From positions 62,001-126,000 of the forward strand of contig QPMI01000138.1 of NCBI GenBank assembly GCA_004431415.1: a stretch of DNA of 64,000 nt. The letters are read 5' to 3'. Below the pieces are notes generated by a model, which searched no databases, was not told the DNA's origin, and was given only the letters and a program-made list of their open reading frames with translations. The stretch comes from Cyanophora paradoxa (Eukaryota > Glaucocystophyceae > Cyanophorales > Cyanophoraceae). Shown piece by piece: positions 1 to 12,208 of this stretch (position 1 is the first letter of the stretch; every line of letters begins with the position of its first letter). The position numbers and the translations under genes are program-made.

Positions 1-161
1 CTCTGGAACATCTGGAACGATGACCTCCATCTGCGCAGCGAGCTGCTTGTCTGCGACTTTTTCGTTACATTTACAGTTTGCATTATCTTTAAGACTTAAA
101 AGTCGCGCTAATTTGTCTTAAAAGGATTTATGTCTCTTATTATTGAGAGACAAACCGAACA

Positions 162-503
162 ATGACTTCTGCAATTACTGCGGATTGCGTTGCGGTTAAA
201 CGTGGCCGTGGGCGACCCCTAAGGTTCGTCTTTTAACAATGGAGCCTTATCAGCCGAAGAAGAAGGGCCTAAACCGATGGAGGTCACCCGGAGATTTTAG
301 CAGAGCGACGCAGAAAGAATGCTGAACGCAATCGCAAACTGCGCCACACGAACGAAACATACCGTTTGAAACAGCTTGCCATCACAGCGAAGTATCGAGC
401 TGAGAATCCTGATAGGATCCGGGAGTACCACAGGAATGCTATTGCGCGTAGATGCCTCGCGAAGAGCGGAGCTTCTGTAGAGCTCGAGGTGATGCAGCTT
501 TAG
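162..503 (+). pseudogene. Small basic AT-hook-like ORF, frameshifted
   Basis: An ATG at 162 opens a short frame with an AT-hook core (KRGRGRPL) that stops within 24 codons. A different frame, from about 262 to a TAG at 501-503, carries a strongly basic helical stretch rich in Arg, Asn and Lys (for example RRRKNAERNRKL). AT-hook plus Arg/Asn-rich helix is a plausible small DNA-binding protein layout, so I read this as one gene broken by a frameshift and an in-frame TAA. It converges on the integrase remnant and overlaps its 3' end. Its link to the Polinton is inferred from position only. Confidence 0.35.
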
Positions 504-1389
504 CACCTGCTCGTAGCTTTGGCTCCCCTGCAATCTCAAGCTTCTTGAGCTCTCGATACTGCCGGCTTTGACCGCTGTATTTTTTTGTTTCGATCAAACC
601 CTCACGTCTCAATCGTCTCTGCTGTCGCATTTGCACTTCTTCTTTTTCGATTCGTGTTTGAGGTGCAAGCTCACGCGGTTGACGTATTTCCGATGGTTTA
701 ACACGTCTAGAAATTTCCACACCCTGTTTTGTAACGAGTCGAACACGGTTCTTGTCTGCGCCAGCAACTATGTACGTCTCCTTGCTTGGCTTTGTGGTTC
801 CCTTCGCAAAAACGCTTGGCTTCGGCTCCAGGACTTGCACTTCGGTCCCTGTGCGCGGTATGTTCGAATTGTCTCGTTCAATATCGTTCTGTCGCTGTCT
901 AACTTGATGCAGCTGCTCGGCTACCTGTGTATTTTCCCGCATCCACTTTGGTGAGTGCTCCCCGCCGAAAGAGCTGTGGGCTGTTTCATTGTACGCCTTG
1001 ACAATTGCCGGCAAACGTGAGAGGAAATGCGGGGAGCCACGAGCTTCTGTATCAGTCTGAATCAGTGCTCGCAATGTCCTCGCGAACCTGTCGATAATTC
1101 CCAGCTTGGAGCCTTTTGAAATGTGATCATCCTTAGCCACATCAGTGTGCATTTTCAACGAGTTCTCTTCAGCCATTTCCCGAATTGCTGCTGTGTTGAA
1201 GCCGTTGTCTCCTGAAAAGCCCCATATTCCAGGTAGCTGCTCGATCATTTTTGGAAGCTGCTTAAAAGTCTCGAGCTTACGGACCACAGCGAAACGGGTT
1301 GCAATCTCGACCGCTGCGAACAGGCGAAATCTCCCAATGAACAGCACGTCAATTTGCCACGCACCGGGTGGCGCAGTAATCTGGTACAT
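439..1389 (-). CDS. Polinton-type retroviral-like integrase core, N-terminus missing
   Basis: The 316-residue frame opens directly into an rve (DDE) integrase fold: WQIDVLF carries the first Asp, FSGDNGF the second, and GIIDRFARTLR the region of the third acidic residue, where Asp stands in the more common Glu position. The basic C-terminal third (from about residue 180, containing TEVQVLEPKPSVFAKG) resembles the SH3/chromodomain-like tails of transposon integrases. It would insert the element into host DNA. The frame starts 6 bp after the DNA polymerase stop, and no N-terminal zinc-binding region is seen, so it is probably a 5'-truncated remnant. Polintons carry such an integrase beside a protein-primed PolB, which fits the neighbour. 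Confidence 0.7.
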   Translation of the reverse strand: MYQITAPPGAWQIDVLFIGRFRLFAAVEIATRFAVVRKLETFKQLPKMIEQLPGIWGFSGDNGFNTAAIREMAEENSLKMHTDVAKDDHISKGSKLGIIDRFARTLRALIQTDTEARGSPHFLSRLPAIVKAYNETAHSSFGGEHSPKWMRENTQVAEQLHQVRQRQNDIERDNSNIPRTGTEVQVLEPKPSVFAKGTTKPSKETYIVAGADKNRVRLVTKQGVEISRRVKPSEIRQPRELAPQTRIEKEEVQMRQQRRLRREGLIETKKYSGQSRQYRELKKLEIAGEPKLRAGAKAASPRALQKLRSSRGIYAQ

Positions 1390-1395
1390 CTTTGT

Positions 1396-4300
1396 AAATC
1401 AGGCGCGATTTTTATAATGTCCAATCGCTCGGGTGTTGATCCCGTCAGTCTCGAGGAAGCGTTTGGTATCAAGGGGATGTAGAGCCTGACGCGAGGTTCG
1501 TTGTAAATAAATCTCATGTAGTTTCGAGCGGAAACCGAGAATTCCTTTGATGTCATACGATTGCTTTTCTCCCTCTTTAGGGCAGACGCACCGGAAGAAT
1601 ACATCCCTTGTGAGTCTGTTGTAGTACGTCTTTTGAATACCCTTGCATACCTGCTTGTCCGTGGAATCTTCACGCGAATAATAGTAAGATTTCGGCCGGT
1701 TAGCGATCCACTCTGTCATTTGCAGACCATGGAGCTCATCCTTGAATAATCCGGAGTTTTCCCCATCGATCGTAGAGCTCGAACCTCATCGGCTGTCATG
1801 CCATCGAAGAATCGATGTGTCTCTGGGTAGTCGCTAACATCCAGCTCATGCTTGATTGAGCGTAAATCAGCATAGATATCTTTGGTGCGAACCTCGATGA
1901 TGAGACTGTCAGTATCCGTACCTAATAGTGTCAGCCGCTGGCCCCAAAGCAGCTTGAGCACCTGGTAGTAAAAGCGGTACATGTGCAGCTTGGAAAGTTC
2001 GAGGATGACGAACCCGCAGTAGATAGGTTTGTTCAGATTGTACTCACTTTTGCGCTTGGAAACGAATACAAGGTTCTCTTCGTACATCACCACCTGCTTC
2101 AACCGATTTGGTTCGCTGTTGATCTTCACCAGACGGTCTCCCGAAGTCACAAGCTCTGAAAAGCAGTGCTTTCTCACGTTCTCCATTGTTTTGCCAAAGA
2201 CACTGTTGTTCATCAACTTGTAAAGGTCCTTCTGGTATGTGAACTGCGATTCTTTACGTTTTTGAGTATTGAGATCTATGAAACGCCCTAGCCATGCGCT
2301 TTGTTCGTACGATAGGATCCGATGGATGTTGGTTACTATCATTCCCAGTGACGTATAGAGCTGAAGCAAGCGTCCATCAACAACATAATTCTTTTTTGGA
2401 AGCAGATTTGGAACGAGCTTTGGAGTTCGTTCAACTGAGGTAAGCTTCTCGTCGTTAATCATATCCTGTTGTCGCTTTGATAGGTGTTCCTTGGACACAC
2501 ACATCCGTTCAGGGGCCAGCGGATAGTCTGAGAACTCGTCATGGAGATGCTCAGGCATGTACATATCGACTTCGAGAGCATAGCCACGAGCTCCATCCGC
2601 GTCAAGGCTTGCAACGTACTGCATTACATCAACGTCTTGATCTAGTTTATCCCAGCGGAAATCTCCTGTGGGTAGCTTGCGCTTCATTGCGACGCCGTAC
2701 AAGTTGTTTGCATCGAGGTACATGAGCCACGATTCCTTGTGTGTTCGGTAGTAGTTAGAAATGCATGTAGACTGTGAGACTGTAGGCTCAACAGCGTGGG
2801 TGTACTTGTTGAACTTTATGCTCAAATATTTGTTCTCAGCTCGTGCGTAGCGTTTTGAGATCATTGAGATTCCGCCCCTGATCCCGGATTCTATAAATCT
2901 GTGCATATCCTGCTGCCCCTCGTGAAAGAGCTCGAGCTTCACTCCAGTGTGCTTAAGTGCTGCCTGCCAAGCAAATCCGGCGATGACATAAAATAGCTAG
3001 GATCTAGGCCATACGTTTCAATACACGTATCACGATAGTTTTCAAACACGTCAGCTAGTAACGCGATATCTGTCATCATATACTCCATTGTATAGCCTGA
3101 TAGCGTTCTGCAGCCGAGCTCTCGCCAAACAGCCTTCGCATGTGCGTACTCATCTTTCGTGCATTTCTTCTGTTTAAGCTGATTTTTGAAATAACGACGT
3201 GCAGGCAGTTTAGACTCCTGAAAGCGAGCCCAGCTCGTCATGTAGTCATAAGGGTAAATCCCTTTGCTAGTCATCAGCTTGAACCGAGTCTCGTCCAGAT
3301 ACAGCGAGCGCGTGATCTTCTTCTTCTCCGCGGGCAGAGCCTTTGCAAGGTCGTCCAAGCTCGCATTCAAGTGCTGAGCCGAGTCCCGTAGAACGTAAAT
3401 TCCATACTTGAACTGCGAAATTCGCTCGCTATTCTGGAAGACCTGATCGAATTTTATCGAAAGGAGACTCTGCGGGCGGAGCCGGCGTTCGAGCCCCTTC
3501 TTCGCCTTCTTTTTCTGCTCTGGGGTCATCTCACGCCCACCGTACTTGCTTTCAAACTCGCTTTCGACATGCGCTTGAAACTCCTTCCAAGCTGCTAAAC
3601 GACGGTTATAGCCAGATGCTAGAGCACGTACGAGCAGGTGGAAGTCAAATCCTCGACCGTTGTGCCAGAATAATGGAACAGCAGCTGATTTCGCGCGGCG
3701 TCGATTGCAAGCTCTGCAGGCAGCCCCGAAATATCGGCCAGATTCGTGGCAGTGATCACGGTGCTTGTCTTTCGCATCCTTGAACGTGTTCTTGCACATG
3801 TAGCACTCGGTCGTCGTTTGAAAACGCTGCTCCTCTTCCTGAGTAATCTGGATTGGTGCAGTCTCTCGCAAAAGCTCTCGGAATTGTGGTTCCATTTCGT
3901 CCAACCATTGCACGAACTTCTCAGTGCAGTCCTCGCTCTCCGAACCCATGTATTTGAAACAAAACTGTTCACCTTTTGAAGATACAACCAGACAGCCGAC
4001 TGAAGCAATCACATGCACACCTTTCTTTTCGGTCTTTCCACTAATGCAGGGAATTGGCATTGTAATCGTCTCTGAATCAGCATATCCGACCAGACGTTGC
4101 CGGATTGAGTACTCAAAGTTAATAAACTTCTGGATATGTGCTCCTTTCTCCGGCAGAACATCTCTTGCGTGTTCATCCCGATCAAGGCAACGGTCATATT
4201 TCAGATGATTTTCAAATGCTTGATCTGAGCTAAAACCGACCTGGCAGGCTAAGCAATAGTGCTTTGCATTTGATTCGTTCTTTCGGAACAGTCGTGAGAC

Positions 4301-5455
4301 GCTCTTAATCCAGAGGTAATGCCCGACATCGTTTCCCTCCCCAGCCGGCACATACAGTATTGGGATTGCGTCTCTCGCAGCACTGATATGGATTGGTATG
4401 ATATCCTGCTTATCTAGAGCAGTTGTATAAACGCAGAGCTTGACGTTATTTGCTTGCTCGAATTTGGTGAACATCCTCGAGTCAAGCGGGGTCGGATATG
4501 TAAGCATTGAGCAGTCCAGCGATGTCTCGTGCTGGCGGTAGTTCCCTGCATGCCGAGAATCAACACCTTCGCCCAATGGATTGCGAGCAGCAAGGACTGC
4601 GTATTTAAAGCACTCGTTGTTCGGTGCATTTATATTGATAAGCGCGTGCTTGTCTGAGAGCCACTTTGGCAGTACAAAGCCTCGGCCACGGCCACCAATC
4701 CTGCGGAAATAGCGCACAGTTTTAAAGACCAGATACACCCACGTGTCAAATACTGAGGAATCCCTGCTTTTCTCTGCCGAGATCATGTCTAATTCTTCGA
4801 GCTGTGAACGCAAGGCCGCCTCAATGCTTGTCCCTGGCTCGATGCGATCGAAACGACGATGTTCAATAACGATAGCGATCGTAGAATCTGTCTCTGGCTT
4901 TCTGTAGACACCCAATCCAGAGATTTGTAGTGCAATGCCCATTCTTACCGCCTCTGCAAGATTTACCTGGGCGCTTACGAATGATATAGCATTCTGTTTG
5001 AACTGCTCAGAATTCTCGAAGCGAGCTTGCATTGATGTTACGCGGCCAGAACCGCGAGGCAATTGGTATTTCCACTCCGCATATCGCCCGTCAAGCGCTG
5101 TTGTAGTATTTCCGTCATTGATTTGAACATCATTTCCACCGTCATCCTCAGGCAGCTCGGCAAAGCCACGGACGATCTCTGCCTGCACCTCTGCGATCGC
5201 CAGCTCTAGTCGACGACCTGACACAGGACGCGCTGGCCTAGGAAGTCTTGCAAGTTCGTTCAAAAGTGAAGCGTACTTTTCCAAAGTTGCAAACCGTGTT
5301 CTCGACCCTTGTGCTGAAATTCTAATCAATTTATTTTTGAAAGCTCCATGTATGACGCGTCGATTATACAATGAAATCGCGAGCGCTTCGATCTGGTCTT
5401 TGATTCTGGCCAACCGGAAGCGCCGAGTCGCTGCATTATTTTGGGTAACGTCCAT
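1396..5455 (-). pseudogene. Polinton protein-primed family B DNA polymerase, frameshifted
   Basis: Three consecutive minus-strand frames together match a Polinton/Maverick PolB. The first (5455-2939, 838 aa) has an exonuclease motif YADSETIT, a Cys/His endonuclease-VII-like insert (CYMCKNTF...HRDHCHE...CRACN) and FDFHLLVRAL. The second (2942-1716) has palm motifs MYLDANNLYGVAM, KLMNNSVFGKTMEN and GTDTDSLI. The third (1719-1396) is the conserved C-terminus ending near DDKR/GHYK-like residues (KRFLETDGI, GHYKN). The frames are separated by a frameshift near 2980 and another near 1755, so the gene is dead unless these are sequencing errors. It would have replicated the element by protein priming. 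Codon and base composition are less GC-rich than the host genes to the right. Confidence 0.85.
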
Positions 5456-8400
5456 TGGAAGTATATATCACAATTTTTTTGCTTGTTCCAAACGCAACTT
5501 CACATAGCAATATTGGAAAGGGATCTCTTTAAGACAAAATAAGAGAAACCTCAATTGCGGTGACCCTTTGGTGATTCAAAGACCGGCGCTATCATCCACA
5601 CAGTATTATTGACTAACTAGAACCTAAACTCGCATATGCAATCAGCTTCGATTATATAGTTTTATCGTCTAGCTAGAACCTGGAAACCTCTCCGCTATTT
5701 AGATAGGAAGAACACAGTATTAACGCCTAGCTGCTGATTAAGCTATCTCTGCAGACCGTCGCGTTGGGGCCCGTCTCAAATCACTGCTATATCTTTTGCA
5801 AGATCGATTGGAGTAGACGTTAGATACTACCTAGTGGTTGCTGGATGGAAGGGGAGGTAGACCAGAGGGAGAGAAGGGCGGTAGACGTAGCGGAAGGGTT
5901 GGCGAGAGTGATGGCTGGGAAGACGCTGGATTGGGTGGGTTGGGGTGGGTTCGGAGAGGTGAGGGTGGTGAAGAGGGGTGGGCCACAGAATCAGGTCCTC
6001 TCTCATTTTTTGATGTTGGCTGCGACAAAAGCAAGGGACGATCAGAGACTGCACTGGAATCTCGGCTGACCATATGCATGCGAACGCGCGGCCGGGGGAG
6101 GGAACTTACGATCAGCGCCTGCGGGCGAGACAGGGCGTCATGATCAGCCAAGGGACAACTTCAAAAGGGGCGGGACGTGCGCAGGCCGAATCTGGGGCCG
6201 GCGCGCGCACGCACATCTGGCGGCCGCCGAAACAGCCACGAGAACAGTCAAGACGATTGTCTTGAAAAGAGTAGTGGCTTGTCTCATTGCGATCTGCGCG
6301 ATTCGCGTAAACGCACAGCGCTAGCCTCAGCGGCCAGCCTAGATCGAAGTGTGTACACGCACGCGTGCGCTACTAGTAAATGCTAGCTGAAGGCTTTGAG
6401 CATCACACGAAGCGCACGCGTACGCACTTGGCCTGATCGCGATGCCCGCTCCTGCTCCTCAAGGAATGACCGGAGCTATGCGCACCGAAGCTTTTTATAG
6501 CCGGATTCCCAAGTCCGGTTACTTGGCTGTCGGAGCCTCGGAGGAGTCGCATGCGCATGCGCGCAGGCCTGAGGCCCGCAGCCCCGGGCCCCGGAAGTTG
6601 GGGCCGGGGTCTCGGTCCTCCCGAACCCCGGCGGCCGCCCGGCGCCGCGGCCCCGGCGGCGGGTCTGCCGGGCTACCGGTACCGCCGGGGCCCGCCGGCC
6701 CGGGGCCGGCGGGGGCCGCCGGGCTATACAGGCGGCCCTGAGGCTGGCCCGGGCCCCGGGACTCGGGAGTAGGGCTGTCGTCAGTCACTGACAGTCACAG
6801 TCAGAGGGTCTGACTGACCTCACTGGGTCAGCTTTTGGCTGACTGACGTTTTCTCAGTCCCATACAACACCCTGCTGGGAGCGTGCCCCCCGGCCCTGCG
6901 GGCTTTTTCCATCTAAAGCTTGACGTGGGTCGACCAAAAAATGATCTTCGAATTCTGTCGTCGAAATTTTCAAAAACCGCCCATGGTAACGAGGCTAACG
7001 GTGTCTAACATAACACCTGGCGGGGGTCGAATATTAATGTCCTTTTCTCTCCTCTCTGCTCGCATATCCACCCCCTTACTGCCCGTGCCTGATGCTTGGC
7101 AACTTGAATGAAGTAGATAGATCGCTTTTGGGTCATTTCCGGGTCATTTTTCACGGCTTTTACACGGTAGCCTGACTGAACCTCGGGTTGACTGATTCAG
7201 TCACAGTCAGGGGGGCTGACGGACTGGGTCAGCCGGGGGACTGACTGACGACAGCACTACTCGGGAGTCGGGCCGGGGCCCGGGACTCGGGCCGGGAGTC
7301 GCTGAGTCGGGAGACTGAACCGGCTGTAAAAAAGATTCTCTTTAACTCCCAACTTGACTTCTCTGAGTTCTCTCTTGAGTCCGCACGGGACCGCACCGGC
7401 TGTAAAAAAGATTCTTTTAACTCCCAACTTGAGTTCTTTTTTTGTTCTGATCTTGTCTCTTGAGTCCGCACGGGACCGCACCGCCGGCGGCACCGGCTGT
7501 AAAAAAGATTCTCTTTAACTTAGTAAGTTGCAACTTGAGTCGTTACTTGACTTTTTTTTGAGTCCGCACTGACTCCGCAGTGAGTCCCCAGTGACTCCGC
7601 AGTGAGTCCACACTGACTCGCAGTGACGTCGACTCGGGGCACTGACTCCGCTGTGAGTCTGGAATCTGGATCCGAAGCCCGGATCCGGAATCCGGGTCGG
7701 ATTCCCGGGTCCGAGTCCGGACTCCGGATTTCATCGCGCAAGCTCGCGACGCATGCGCAGCTGCGACCGTCGGACCGTCGGACGCTGCGGCGTCCACGGG
7801 TCAGACTGTCCAGACTCCAGAGTCCACTGGGCCAGACTCTAGATCTCTCTCTCTCAGAGTCTGATCCGATGATCATGAGAGCATGCGCATGCCGCAGTGC
7901 GCAGCTGCAACCTGCCATGGCCCAGTGGCCAGGCTGCAGCCGGCGCCTGCAGCCTGCAGGCTGCAGACTGCACTATCACTACCGGTCACCGGGTACTGGA
8001 GAACCAGAAATATTTAGTGGGCTGCATATTTATAGTACTAAAAAGTTTTGAGCGAAGTAACAAAGTTTTATCGCTCACTAAAGAGGCGGGGAGGGGGGGG
8101 GTACCGTTCGAAAAGGCCTTGAGCGCGGGAAAGCATGCCGCCCAAGCATGTAGCTAAGCGCCAGGCGTCGCCGCCGAGCTCCAGCGATGAAAGGCCGGCC
8201 AGCCGAGCAGCCATGGCCACGCCTTGGCCCGAGCCCGACACGACGACGGTCTATCAGAAGGCTGCGCGGGCTGCCCGACCCATCGAAAGCGTCCAGCGTG
8301 AAGGAGGCGGAGGAGATCGTGGCTGTGAATGCTGCCGTGCTCGCAGAGGAAGGGGGCGCGGGGGGCCCGGGGGGCGGGGGGGGCCTCCGCTGACGCCGGC

Positions 8401-10384
8401 GCCCCCTAGGGAGCGGTTTAATTTGGCCGGACCTACCAAATATTTCCCGCCCACTAAAATGACCAAAATCGCGAAGTACTAATTATTTTCCTGTACTAAA
8501 TTAACCAGTTCTACAGTAGTACCGTAGTACGGCGGCGGTACTACCGTGTAATACTTATTTACTAGTTACTGCGCCACAAATAACTGCGTTCCAAAAGTTC
8601 TGCGCCGGTAGGCGCTTTACTTCGCTACCAAATTACGGCGTTCCATCGGCCTCGAAAATCTAAATTTTGTTAGCAAAGGGGGTAATACTGCGCTACCAAA
8701 TTACTGCGTTCTAAGATTTTGAGCGCAGTAATATGGTAGCGCAGTAGATATGTCCGCGCGGTAATTAAGTATTACACGGTATGGTACATGTACAGCAGCA
8801 CTGCGCGCGGCAGTGCAGCTGGACAAGCGAGCCGACTCAGCCGAGCCGGCCCGGCGCCGGGCCGGCGGCGCCTCGGCCCTCCGACGCCCTCGCGATCGAG
8901 CTCGCCGAGTCGGAGGCTCGGAGCCAGACAAAAGTCACTTGCGATTGAACTCATTATTTTTGAATTCTTTATCATACTTAGTAGTATAAGTTGTATCTAG
9001 CATATATATCACAGTATCTAGGCTACTACTAGCCTTCTAGTACTAGTAGCTAATGCTAGCTATGTATAGCCTTCTACTAGGAATTTCTATGGCCAGTTAA
9101 TTTGCTACTAATCGCCCTACTAGTAGGCTACTACTAGGCTAGAAACGTTTGAAATACCGGAGACTAGTACTCGGCGGAGATCTAGATCTAGCCTACTTAT
9201 AAAGTTATAATTAGCTATAGTAGAGTCGGCGGCGCCGACTCGCGACTCGCGAGCTCGGCGGAGCTCGAGACTGCTATAGAAGCCTACTACCAGTAGTCGT
9301 CGTAGTAGTCGAGACCGGTACCGGCGGGGTCCGGCGCTCGTGACGCGGCTCGTCGCGGCGTACCGCCGCCGCGCCGCGTACGCCGTACGTCCGACGGTCC
9401 CGGAGTCCGAGACCGTCCGACTCGAGCTCTCGGCGGGTCCGACGCGGTCGACCGTCGGCCGCGGACGTCGGACCGTACTACGGACTCAGTAGTACGGAGT
9501 CTACGGAGCATTCGCATATACGTATAGACTGTATAGTACATCGCGATGATCATCGGAATGATCGGATATCGATCATCGGATATCGATGTCGATGGGGATC
9601 TCCGGATTCTACTAGATACTATGATATCGATATAGAGTCTAGAAGCTATAATCGTTTACTAGTACTCGGTGAGCTTGTACAATGCATATTATGTGGATTT
9701 TCTAGATACGGATTCAATGATTCCGCCTGGCCCAGCCCCGCGATTTACTGAATTGGAAGTTAAACGTTAACGATCATGCAACGGTTACTACGTATACTTA
9801 CTAGAGTTTACACTGACTTCGAAAATTAAAAAATGTTCGAAATGTGAGCTTTCGAATTCAATGCTGAAATGTTTGAAATCCGGATCCCGGAATCCGCCGT
9901 TTTCGCGCGCATCGATATTTATCGCGCCGGCGCCGTCGTCGATCAGTTTGCCAACTTGGCAAGTTGCATTCGAGGACCGAGGCTTTAATTTAGTTTCCGA
10001 GCGATCGCAACTCGCGATCTAGTCCGAGTTCTCCCCTTACTTATCATACACAAGCAGGGGGGCAAGCCCCCCCGCACCCCCCCATTAACTGATGATCGAT
10101 ATCATGACCGTCGGACATAGCTATAGCGATCGCACGCGAATTCGAAAGAAACTTACACGCAGAAATGAATTTTTTCGCGATCTGGAATTCGAAGCATGTA
10201 TACGTAGATCTAGATCTGCAGCTGAACTTCAATCCAATCGAGAAACGCGCATGCGCAGCGTTGACGTCAGCGCCATACGCGTCGCGTCGGCCGCGCCGAC
10301 CTCGATCTAGACTCTCAGATCTTGAGCTTCGGAAGCGGAGCTATAAGATCTAGCGATAGATCGGAACTGTTACAATTAGCTATT
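5456..10384. other. Gene-poor palindrome-rich intergenic DNA
   Basis: I see no convincing gene. The stretch alternates AT-rich and very GC-rich patches and is crowded with 6-bp palindromes (for example GCATGC, CTAGTA-type runs, AGATCT, GATATC). The 6.5-6.8 kb part is almost pure GC. A block of TGACTCA-like motifs (CTGACTGAC variants) lies at 6.78-6.86 and 7.17-7.26 kb. A short plus frame at 8135-8480 starts like a protein but has no homology I recognise. Confidence 0.6.
7318..7520. repeat. Degenerate tandem repeat with GGCTGTAAAAAAGATTC core
   Basis: Three successive units begin with GGCTGTAAAAAAGATTC at about 7321, 7398 and 7494, followed by CTTTAACTCCCAACTTGA-like and GAGTCCGCACGGGACCGCAC-like blocks. 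Unit length is about 75-100 bp. The join before the third unit has 12 extra bases containing GCCGGC. Confidence 0.7.
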
Positions 10385-10595
10385 ATTAGCTCGCACGGCG
10401 TAATTTCTCGCTTCGGCTCGATCAGGGATGTACGCTAAGATATCTGATCATCGGATCGTGATTTCGAATATACTGCCGGCCGTACACTCTAATTGACTGC
10501 AATTGGATGCCTGCATAGCGATCAGGGGGCTGCAAACGAGGCTAAGGTCTACATCAAGACCGACAGCTACGAGGATGCTGGCCTCTGGGCGCCTC
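10385..10595 (-). repeat. Split direct repeat B2 (terminal)
   Basis: This 211-bp block, beginning ATTAGCTCGCACGGCG on the plus strand, recurs as B1 at 10764-10982 with only an 8-bp length difference. By position it is one terminus of the recombinase element. Confidence 0.85.
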
Positions 10596-10613
10596 AAGGG
10601 ACAGGGTGGGCGG

Positions 10614-10765
10614 GAACGCGAAATTGCGGCTCGGGCGCCGCGCTTGTTTTGCCGCGAAAAACGGGTATGCTAGCTCAAGGCGACTTGGATCAAATTCGGA
10701 CTGTAAAATAATTGAGGCTCGACTAGCCGACTCGCTAACCTCAGTAAATCTACTTTACTACCCAT
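10614..10765 (-). repeat. Split direct repeat A2
   Basis: This is a 152-bp block, identical as far as I can read to 12209-12360. Its right end overlaps B1 by the bases AT, so the A2/B1 boundary is the likely recombination core. Confidence 0.85.
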
Positions 10766-10982
10766 TAGCTCGCACGGCGTAATTTCTCGCTTCGGCTCGA
10801 TCAGGGATGTACGCTAAGATATCTGATCATCGGATCGTGATTTCGAATATACTGCCGGCCGTACACTCTAATTGACTGCAATTGGATGCCTGCATAGCGA
10901 TCAGGGGGCTGCAAACGAGGCTAAGGTCTACATCAAGACCGACAGCGCGCTAGCTACGAGGATGCTGGCCTCTGGGCGCCTC
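10764..10982 (-). repeat. Split direct repeat B1, carrying an 8-bp palindromic insertion
   Basis: It matches B2 except that GACAGCTACG is replaced by a version with AGCGCGCT (10944-10951) added in front of AGCTACG. The inserted octamer is a perfect palindrome. Confidence 0.85.
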
Positions 10983-11617
10983 CGATGCGATCGAAATGTA
11001 ATGAAGAGAAGCGGCATCCAATGAATGATCAAGATAGAAATGTTGTTTTGGAGTGGGGAAATGACAAGGAGATAATATCGAGAGATGTAGAGCTCGGGAC
11101 TGCCGCACCGGGGGCGACTCAAGCGTGCTGCCCGGAGCAGTATCACGCCCCCGGCGGGTCGCTAGCGGTCGGGGGAAAACCGGGCAAAACCCCTACCGCG
11201 CCCGAGATCCGGCGGCACGCCGCCGCTGCGAGGTGCTGCTGGAGGTGGCCGCGGGCTGGAGTGCAGGCCCGAGACTGGCCATGGCCGGCGCCGGCGCCCC
11301 CGCGGGGCCTGAAGCTGGCCAGATGGAGGAGCGGAGGCGGATCGGAGAATGGAGGCTGGAGGGGTGCGGATGTACTGTTGCCGATAGGGTTTTCTAGCCG
11401 TTAGCGCTTCGTTCGCACTTCGTTCGCAGTAGTACCGTGACTTGACCCGCGGCTTCTCGCGATTTCCTGAGTCACTGTACCCCTGTACGAAGATGCGACC
11501 CTAGCTACTTTTTCTGACTCTAGCTTGATACTTTCCGGTAGCCGTGATTAGCAGCTTTAATTTCTCTTGCAACGTGACAGCCTGCTCGCCTGCTGCTGGT
11601 ACGCTACGGGAAGGTTG

Positions 11618-12208
11618 CTAAGGTCTACTGGGACGTATAAAACCTCCTAAAACAGTACACCGTGGCACGAGGAAGGCGTCGCTTTTCCAGCGACCAAGGA
11701 GCTGAATGGCATAGGCCGGCATACCGGCTTCTGCGGCCGCCGTTGCCGCGCCGATCCGAAACGAGTGAGGCTGGAGGCGGTGAGCTGCGGGGGTACCGAC
11801 GGCAACGAGCCACGCAGCAAGGGCGGCTGAGAAAACGGAGCGATGGATGGGCCGCCGATCGGCATATGCATGGCAGAACAGGAAATCGCCCGGGCGGTGG
11901 GCGAAAGCGTCGGTGAACCGAAGAAGGGCGCAGTGTGCGCACGCGGGGTCGTCGACGTGAGGCAGGTCGACATCGACGCCACACCGAGCCTGATCAGTCT
12001 TCGAGGCTTTGAGGCGGAGGCGGGCGAAGGGCGGGGTCGCATGGGAAGGGGAGTCATGGAAGGAGAGGTCACGGCGAAGGAATAGGCGGGTGGGGTCGGC
12101 AGGAGAGCGTGTGGCGCAGATTTCGCCTGCGCGAAGGAAACCGAAGAAAGCCGTGGAGAAGGCCGTGGCAAGGAGAAGGGAGTCGTGGGGACCGTGGGGA
12201 GAAGGGAA
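11618..12208 (-). pseudogene. Tyrosine recombinase C-terminal fragment of a DIRS-type element
   Basis: A minus-strand frame without a usable ATG reads through about 195 codons to TAG at 11620-11618. It shows the box with the first catalytic Arg (AFFGFLRAGEI), the Lys-containing beta region (RLRLKASKTDQ), the HxxR box (QPHSFRIGAATAAAEAG) and the GRWKSDAF segment that normally precedes the nucleophilic Tyr. After GRWKSDAFL the frame reads VPRCTVLGGF with no Tyr at the expected place, so the enzyme is probably inactive or shifted there. The N-terminal half is absent because repeat A1 begins immediately upstream. The family joins element ends by a phosphotyrosine intermediate. Confidence 0.75.

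Noticed and set aside
61-180. Possible Polinton terminal inverted repeat (TTTGTCTTAAAA versus TTTAAGACAAAA at 5.53 kb)
   Set aside because: The inverted match is only about 11-12 bp and is not continued on either side.
7380-7500. 12-bp difference between tandem units as another palindrome insertion
   Set aside because: The extra bases contain GCCGGC but also a partial direct duplication, so the event is ambiguous.
8135-8482. Short plus frame starting MPPKHVAKRQ
   Set aside because: No homology, no splice partner, and the second half is simple G-rich sequence; not enough to call a gene.
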